DNA of 64,000 nucleotides from Paracyclopina nana (taxonomy: Eukaryota; Arthropoda; Copepoda; Cyclopoida; Cyclopettidae), in contig JAGUCH010000002.1 of assembly GCA_019096065.1 (NCBI GenBank), forward strand, positions 17,310,501-17,374,500. The letters run 5' to 3'. Made by a program: the position numbers and the translations under genes. Under the pieces are notes generated by a model. That model saw only the letters and a program-made list of their open reading frames with translations, searched no databases and was not told where the DNA came from. Below, piece by piece: positions 52,849 through 64,000 of the stretch; the first letter of the stretch is position 1; each line of letters opens with the position of its first letter.

Positions 52849-55800
52849 ATGGCCTTGGACTTTGGTGATGCCGGGCTCTTTGATCCCTTGCCAACGACAG
52901 CAAGTGCCAAGAAGAATAATGGCAAGAGGAGCAACGATGATGACGAGAATGACAATGTTCAAGATCGTCACGGATGGAAGGATGAGGATGAGGATTTGGA
53001 GAGGAAGAGCCTCAGCCATGAAGAGGACGAGGATGACATCGAGGACTGGCCTTCGGCTCCGCCCTTGGACATCCTGGATTGCATCAAGGGCTACGAAATG
53101 GTGTCCTTTGATGCCACCTCAGTGCCACCCCCGCCCTTTGAGGAGGATCCGGAAGAAGAGCCAGCTGCCATCGGTGATGCCAGCCTTGATGAAAAGGCTG
53201 CCAATGCCAATGGCCAAGATCCTCCGCCGAGCAAGGAGGGAAACGAAAACAAGGCCAGCATTAAGGTGACATTGATTTTGCTCAAATAATCCGAGACAAT
53301 TCAGTTAAGTTGGTAGGTCTGCGAAAATCCGATCAGCGAATTTTCGCTCTGGAATAAACAGTAAAATCAAAATTAAACAATAGCAAAGTAGTGGCTTTCA
53401 TTGAAGTGATTTTGTGGTTTGCTCAACTTTTAGTAATTACGTTAGCTACGCTTTATTCTTCCCAATTTTCCTATAAGTCTAGGAATCTGAAATTAGAATT
53501 AGCAAACACGTTTTAACAGACAAGATGTCTATTTGGTACGGATTCTTACATACTTGGATTTTGCATCATCGCATTTTAACAGATTCGCATTTTTGCATGT
53601 ACGCAATTTAACAGATTCGGATTTTAACAGAGTCGCATAATGACAGAGTCGCATTTTCACAGTATAGGGAAAGAAAGGCTTGGAAGCTCTACTGACCTCA
53701 ATTCAATACCATGTATAGGAAAGCAGCAGCACGTCTCAGACCCTGGCTGATCCTTTTTGTAGGTCCCAAGCGGAGCCAAGGTGATGATCGCGCCGGAAAT
53801 GGAGCCCAAGCTCAGCGAGGCGCAAGTGAGGGCTGCCATGCTCTCCCACATCGCCAGCCACTGCTGCTACGGCAAGGCCGCGGCCAAGAACATGGCGGTG
53901 AAGAAAATGGAGTACCTTCCTGCCTACCACTACGAGCTGCAGACCTTCACTGAAAAGCGAGAGACAGCCTGGACCTACGCGGCCATGCGACACGGATACG
54001 ATTTGAATGGAGGAGGAGCCCTTGGCAGTGGCATTCCTCCCTTGCCTTGGGAGATCTTTGAGGAGCCAGCTCAAGCATTTAAGGACGAAGTCCGACTCGT
54101 TCAGGTCAGATGATTTCCAAAGCACAAACTCTTGGAAGGCCTCAAACTAGAGCAATAAGCCAGCGGAGGGACAAACTTTATCGCTAGATGGCGCTTTGAG
54201 AGCAAGTATCTTTTGTATAACTGCCAAGCAGGAAACTCTTAAAACTAATGCGATCTGAGGCTTGATTGGCAGATTTGTGGTGCCAAGCTCAACAAATTAT
54301 TCGGTTTCAGCAATGAAAAGCTTGAAAATTAGCTAAGGACGCTTAATGATTTTTGGCTTGAAAGGGTGCCATTTTGTAAGTAGATCATTTCTTGTTAATC
54401 AAGTTTTTGGCACTAGAAATCTAGAAGCCGAACAATTGCCAATTTTTGATCATTAATGTAGCATAGCCATGTCAAATGTACTTGCTCAAGCTGCTTGGCT
54501 AGATGGCGCTGCGAGTCTAGCAACTTTACGCCTTTGGCTAATAGCCCCTGCCGTCGAGGGTAAATAGCGCCCCCTATTGTGAAAATAGAGCTAGTATCAA
54601 CGCAGCGGCGTAGCAAAGGGAAATAAGGATTTTTGAGTTTTTCTTGAGACCTATGGAGTATTTTTGAAAATGATGAAAGTAAACTTATTAGTATTTTTAT
54701 CAACAACAATTTTGGTAAAAAAATCTCTGTTTGTGCATGGCATATTCACCCAAGAACTCAATATCAATTGGAACTATGCTTTTGGCAAAAAGAAAATTCT
54801 CAGAAAACACTAACATTTTGCAAATGTCTTCAAATGACTGCTCATGTTTTGGTTTTATGCTACAATATCATCAGTTTTTATATGAAAGCAAATGGAAAAG
54901 CTGCTGCATTCAGAGGCCTAAAATCAGCGGAGGAATTTTCAGAAACGCAGGAAATGAGCTCCCTCTATATTTTCTTACGCTCAAATGCAAGGCTTATGAA
55001 CGTTAGGTGGCGCCACAGAGGTGAGGGAATACCAGATGTGAGCTTTTCGCGCATTATATCGTTTTGGCGCTTTTGAGGGGAGAGTGGCAAAAAACGGTTT
55101 AGTTTATTGCGAGAATTCTTTTAAAAACAAACAGCTTCGCCATCTGGCGGATTATTCCTTTTTTGTCAGTATGATTTGCAGTATAAGAGGATCATGACCC
55201 AGAATTGACATCTTTGCACGTGACACTTTTATGGAAATGCACTGAGGAAAAATGGGCCAAGTATGTAGTATATATGTGGTCATTTTGGGATATGTGCCAT
55301 ATAACTCTGAACAGTATAGCGAGCCATTTGGACATGTCGTCGTCGTTTCTCTCTCATGTTGTGACATTTTATGGCTGTCGGGGACGTAAAATGTCAGGCC
55401 TGATCGATTAAAAATGCAAGAGATGCTTTCCAGCCCATTCCAAGGCAAAAAGGGAAAAATACCAGAAGTGGTTTTTATTATACTTGTGTTGTTTGGCATT
55501 TTAGGCTATGAAATGGCGAACAACTGTTTGGCGCCTCACGCAGCAACAACCAAAACAAATTGCCGCGCCATCTAGCGCCGTTTGCTGCGCACATTAAGGA
55601 AAAAACAGTTCTGTTAGTGCAAAGCATTGCGTTGATTGGCACACAAAGTTTGGTTAATTATCATAGATCAGGTTAAAGGCTAAGTGGATCAGGATATATA
55701 TCCTCTTTTTGATGACTATGCTTAAGCACTATTTTCGTGTTACATGCCAGTACTCAGCAGTTGTTATAGGTTATTGCATTGTCATCAATAATTCAGTGGG

Positions 55801-58800
55801 AAAGTTTGCTGCATAAACAGAATTACGTGCCCTGAAATTCAGGCACTTTCTGCTTCTATTCTATGGTACAATAATTATCAGTAAAGGGATCTTAAAGTAT
55901 TTTTTGCAATTTTCCAAAGCACAAACACTTGCAAGGCCTCAAACTAGAGCAATAAGCCAGTGGAGGGATAAACTTTTCCGTTAGATGGCGCTTTGTGAGC
56001 GAGTATCTTTGAAAAAACTGTCTAGCGGGAAACTCATAAAGCGAATATGATCTGATTCTTGATTGGTTGATTTGTGGTGCCAGGCTCAAAAAATATGGTT
56101 TCAACTATGAAAAGCTTGAAAATTAGCTAAGGACGCTTAATGATTTTTGGCTTGGCCATTTTGTAAGCAGATCATTTCATGTTAATCAAGTTTTTGGCAC
56201 TAGAAATCTAGAAACCGAACAATCACCAATTTTTGATCATTAATGTAGTATATGTAGCATAGCAATGTCAAATGTACTTGGTCAAGCTGCTTGGCTAGAT
56301 GGCGCTTCAAATCTAGCAACTTTACGCCTTTGGCTTATAGAGATGAACGTTAGGTGGCGCCACTGCAGAGTGGAGGGAATACCAGATGTGAGCTTTTCGC
56401 GCATTCAATCGTTTTGGCGCTTTTTCGTATTTATTGACCTTAGAGCTCTCTGTTAGCATATTAAATTATGCAGGCAAAACTTCTCTGTACAAGCATAATA
56501 AAGCTGAATAACATGTTATGAAGGGGAAAAGAATCGAGCTAGGGCAATCATTGCCGATTAATTCAAGGGGTGGGTCGCTAACATGATCATCCATTACCGT
56601 TAATGCTGACTGATAATGTGCATGTTTATGACCCTTTCACATCTTTAGAGCAGAAAAGGCTTCTATACTGAAGGCTGTGCCGCATAATCCAAAAGGGCCG
56701 CGGCCCACTACGCCTGATTTACCAAGACAAGCTACAAAATTAATCCGCGAGATGGAGCTGCAATTTGTTTTGATTATAGTTGCGAGAAAAACAGTACAAT
56801 TATTCACCAATTCACAGCCAAAAACGCCGCAAAACACAAAAAGTGTGAAAAACCATGCACTGAATAAGTGACCAAAAAAAGGATGCGGCTAGAATTCGCT
56901 AGATGGAGCTGTGATTTGTTTAGATTAAAGTTGCGTGGCAAACAATGCAATTTTTGACCAATAATCCCATTCAACAGTAGCGCCATCTAGTGACAATGTG
57001 CAAAACAAAATAACAAAATAATCCTAAAGGGCTCCTAGATTTCATAAGGCAATAAGTTTCATTATTGTAGTAATCCGCAAGATGGAGCTGTGATTTGTTT
57101 TGAAAAAAGTTGCGCGTGAAAAGAAAACAATTGGCCATCATTTCACAGCCGAAAATACCACAAAACACAAAAAGCATTAAAAAACATCTGGTATTTTTCC
57201 CATTCTACAATAGCACCATCTGGTGACAAAGTGAAAACACAAAATAATCCCAGAAGGTTCCAAGATTAAGTAAGGCAATAAGTTACATTAAGTTAGTAAT
57301 CCGCAAGATGGAGCTGCGATTTGTTTTGAACAAAGTTGCCCATACAACAAAAACAATTTGCCACCTTTTCACAGCCGAAAATGCAACAAAACACCCATAC
57401 CGAAAAAAACATTTGGTATTTTTCCCATTTCCCACAGTAGCACCATCTAGTGACAAAGTGAAAACACAAAATAATCCAAAAAAGTTCCTAGATTAAGTAA
57501 GGCAATAAGTTACATTACATGAGAAATCTGCTAGATGGAGCTGCGATTTGTTTTGAACAAAGTTGCCCATACAACAAAAACACTTTGCCCCCATTTCACA
57601 TCCGAAAATGCCAAAAATGTTAAGAGTTGTGAAAAACCACCTCTGGTATTTTTCCCATTCTACAGTAGCACCATCTAGTGACAAAGTGAAAACACAAAAT
57701 AATCCAAAAAAGTTCCTAGATTAAGTAAGGCAATAAGTTACATTACATGAGAAATCCGCAAGATGGAGCTGCGATTTGTTTTGAGCAAAGTTGCCAGTAC
57801 AGCAAAAACACTTTGCCCCCATTTCACATCCGAAAATGCCAAAAATCTTAAGAGCTGTAAAAATCCACCTCTGGTATTTTCAACTATTTCACTGAAACTG
57901 CCAAGGAAAAGCCAAGTATATCGATTTCCAATGGAATGGTGATTCTTTTGGCAGGTACCTAACACGGCCAGCATTAAATCGTGCCACAAATGCCGTGGCA
58001 GTGGAGGCCTCAACTGTCGCGACTGCAACGGCAAAGGCTTCTCTCGGTGCATTCAGTGCCACGGCGAGGGCTACTTGCACGAAAGCTCTGGTTATCGTGA
58101 GCGATGCTTTTACTGCCAGCACTCGAAGCACGGACATGGGCAACAGGACTGCAATAAATGCGGCTCCAAGGGCAAGGTGAACTGCGCGACATGCGATGGC
58201 GGAGGCCACATCCGCTGCTACATCCAGCTCTCCATCACGTGGAAGACCAACACCGCGGAGCACATCATCGAGAGGCTCGACCTGCCCACCGACCTGATCC
58301 GGGATGTGTCTGGTCAGGTTGCCTATGAGGAGGAGGCCTCGCGGATCAAGCCCATCGAGGCCTTTGGCGACAGCCTCGGCATCAAGGAGGCCTCTACCAG
58401 CCTTGTGTTCAACCACCTCAACTCGTTCTCTGACCACAAGGTCATCCGCCAACGTCACCAGGTACACACTTGTCCTCCTTCATCAGAACGAAGAATTTAA
58501 GAGTTGTCCCAAGTTATCTGAACGTAATTGTAAAATGTTGAGTCCTTGGGTTAACCCATGTGGAGTTTATGTCGCTATTCAACATCAACTGCCTTGCCAC
58601 CGATGCTGAAAAAATCGAATCTGGATTTGCCAATTGGCGTTTTGGATTTCACTTAGGCGACAATGTTTCATAATGATGTTAACTTAGTGTTGATGAAACG
58701 TACAAGTTTCAATGATGGTTATTCTGGCGTATGTATTAGAATTTTTATGTTGTCTTGCACTTCCAGAAATTCTGAGACCTCATGAATAACCTTGATTATT

Positions 58801-59162
58801 TCATCAGCTTAGAGTTAATGTCATTAAATAACTTTAACTGCCTTGACACCTAAGTGAAATCCTAAACACCAATTTGCAAATCCACATTCATTTTTTTTGG
58901 CATAGGTGGCAAGGCAGTTGATGTTTCGTAGCGACACAAACTCCACATGAGTTAAACCAAGGACTCAACATTTTACAATTACGTTCAGATAACTTGGGAC
59001 GATTTCTGGCTTTCATTGGCCTTGGACTTTTTGTTGAAATGTTGGCTGTTCCAGGTCCGGATCGTACCTGTCACACGAGTCACCTATGAATGGAAGGCCA
59101 AGCTGCATGTGTTCTACGTGTACGGCTACGAGAACAAGATCTACCTGCCCAAGTACCCGCAA

Positions 59163-59192
<30 letters not shown>
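52849..59192 (+). CDS. Ssuh2: SSUH2-like protein with DnaJ-type Cys-rich domain
   Basis: Homologue of SSUH2 / nematode ssu-2, a protein carrying a chaperone-like zinc-binding Cys-rich region. Its biochemical role is poorly known; in vertebrates it is linked to tooth formation. Exons 52849-53265, 53763-54104, 57955-58461 and 59055-59192, all phase 0, giving 467 residues. Residues 1-139 are acidic and disordered. Residues 140-253 are the conserved N-terminal region (CCYGKAAAKNM, YHYELQTFTEKRETAW, GIPPLPWEIFEEP). Residues about 260-330 hold CxxCxGxG-type repeats (CHKCRGSGGLNCRDCNGKGF, CIQCHGEGY, CNKCGSKGKVNCATCDGGG). The C terminus ends YPQKCCWGCHIL, a Cys-rich end of possible prenylation or palmitoylation interest. 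Its 3' end is convergent with kinesin light chain. Confidence 0.9.
53266..53762. other. SSUH2 intron 1 with degenerate simple repeats
   Basis: AT-rich. Near 53560-53660 there are degenerate repeats of the type TTTTAACAGATTCGCA and TGACAGAGTCGCATTTTCAC. No exon recognised. Confidence 0.5.
54157..54542 (+). mobile_element. family A MITE in SSUH2 intron 2
   Basis: Starts AATAAGCCAGCGGAGGGACA and ends TTACGCCTTTGGCTAATA. AGATGGCGC lies near 54186 and 54503. Confidence 0.8.
54995..55575. repeat. family B-related segments in SSUH2 intron 2
   Basis: GGTGGCGCCACAGAGGTGAG with ATACCAGATGTGAGCTTTTC (55005-55060), and AATACCAGAAGTGGTTTTTA with GCGCCATCTAGCGCC (55455-55577). Between them lies unannotated DNA. 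Confidence 0.55.
55954..56340 (+). mobile_element. family A MITE in SSUH2 intron 2
   Basis: Starts AATAAGCCAGTGGAGGGATA and ends TACGCCTTTGGCTTATAG, with AGATGGCGC near 55983 and 56298. It shares about 40 bases of left flank (CACAAACACTTGCAAGGCCT) with the copy at 54157 (CACAAACTCTTGGAAGGCCT), so the two arose by duplication with flanking DNA. Confidence 0.8.
56700..57890. repeat. family G tandem array upstream of SSUH2 exon 3
   Basis: Six units of about 160-240 bp, each starting near AAGATGGAGCTGCGATTTG (near 56748, 56902, 57076, 57306, 57532, 57766). Most also carry a CACCATCTAGTGACAAAGTG motif. The last unit ends about 65 bp before exon 3 (57955). Confidence 0.85.
58510..59010 (+). mobile_element. 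family C MITEs in SSUH2 intron 3
   Basis: Spans from TTGTCCCAAGTTATCTGAAC to GATAACTTGGGACGATTTCT, about 50 bp from the donor and 45 bp from the acceptor. Two units, with arms CATGTGGAGTTTATGTCG and GGCAAGGCAGTTGATGTTTC. Confidence 0.75.
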
Positions 59193-63758
<4,566 letters not shown>

Positions 63759-64000
63759 TTTGCTTCTGCCGTTGATGATGCACTTCTTCCTCAGACGCCG
63801 GGCTCCAAAGGAAAGGATCTTTTCCTTAGCACAGCAGTGGTTTCAGTGGCCTCACCACTGACTACGTCACGTCACACTCCCGAAGTGATATTATTCAGCT
63901 GCTATGTCTTCTTCCACCACAAAGACGACGAGAATCGTTCTGCCCGACTGCCCATCATCGCGTCACAGCCAACATAGGGAAAGTTGGGAAGCGAGCCGCC

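Overview
The window is nuclear DNA from an animal. Most genes are split by GT-AG introns, exons are GC-rich, introns and spacers are AT-rich, and miniature transposons are dense. The gene set (neuronal calcium sensor, kinesin light chain, NSF, a Prrx-type homeobox gene, a secreted heme peroxidase) is bilaterian. The peroxidase type and the many AGATGGCGC motifs, which resemble the insect CTCF core, favour an arthropod, possibly a crustacean. That assignment is inference; no species marker is visible.

Layout. About 1.3-11.2 kb, minus strand: a class I GLUT-type sugar transporter (core exons 7344-3714) spliced in phase to upstream exons encoding a disordered and coiled-coil N-terminal extension. 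12.46-24.2 kb, plus strand: a five-exon MSH2 mismatch-repair gene whose introns hold a tandem pseudo-exon, a splice-acceptor-like satellite and a 1-kb foldback made of 15-bp repeats. 25.16-31.04 kb, plus: a four-exon Prrx-like homeobox gene. 32.76-32.31 kb, minus: a small unrecognised protein. 42.97-37.42 kb, minus: a complete secreted animal heme peroxidase followed by a broken copy of its last exon. 48.93-46.71 kb, minus: intronless full-length NSF with two broken copies of its 3' end. 49.65-50.90 kb, plus: NCS-1/frequenin with a GC-AG first intron. 52.85-59.19 kb, plus: SSUH2. 63.76-60.06 kb, minus: kinesin light chain, convergent with SSUH2; a 555-bp tandem duplication between them copied both 3' ends.

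The genes do not form an operon or one pathway. Several (NSF, NCS-1, kinesin light chain) serve synapses and vesicle traffic, but their adjacency proves nothing.

The unusual part is the non-coding DNA. (1) A palindromic MITE family (called C here) nearly fills many introns, with its ends 10-60 bp from the splice sites, like introner-type elements. (2) Other families (A, B, F, G) carry AGATGGCGC or CCATCTAG motifs in nearly every copy, so transposition may have seeded dozens of CTCF-like sites. (3) Several foldback elements have inverted repeats built of private short tandem repeats; one has a 9-bp target duplication, as in FB/Mutator-like elements. (4) Exon ends of five genes have been copied locally as fragments. 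Exon limits come from reading frame, phase and splice consensus; no transcript or database search was available.
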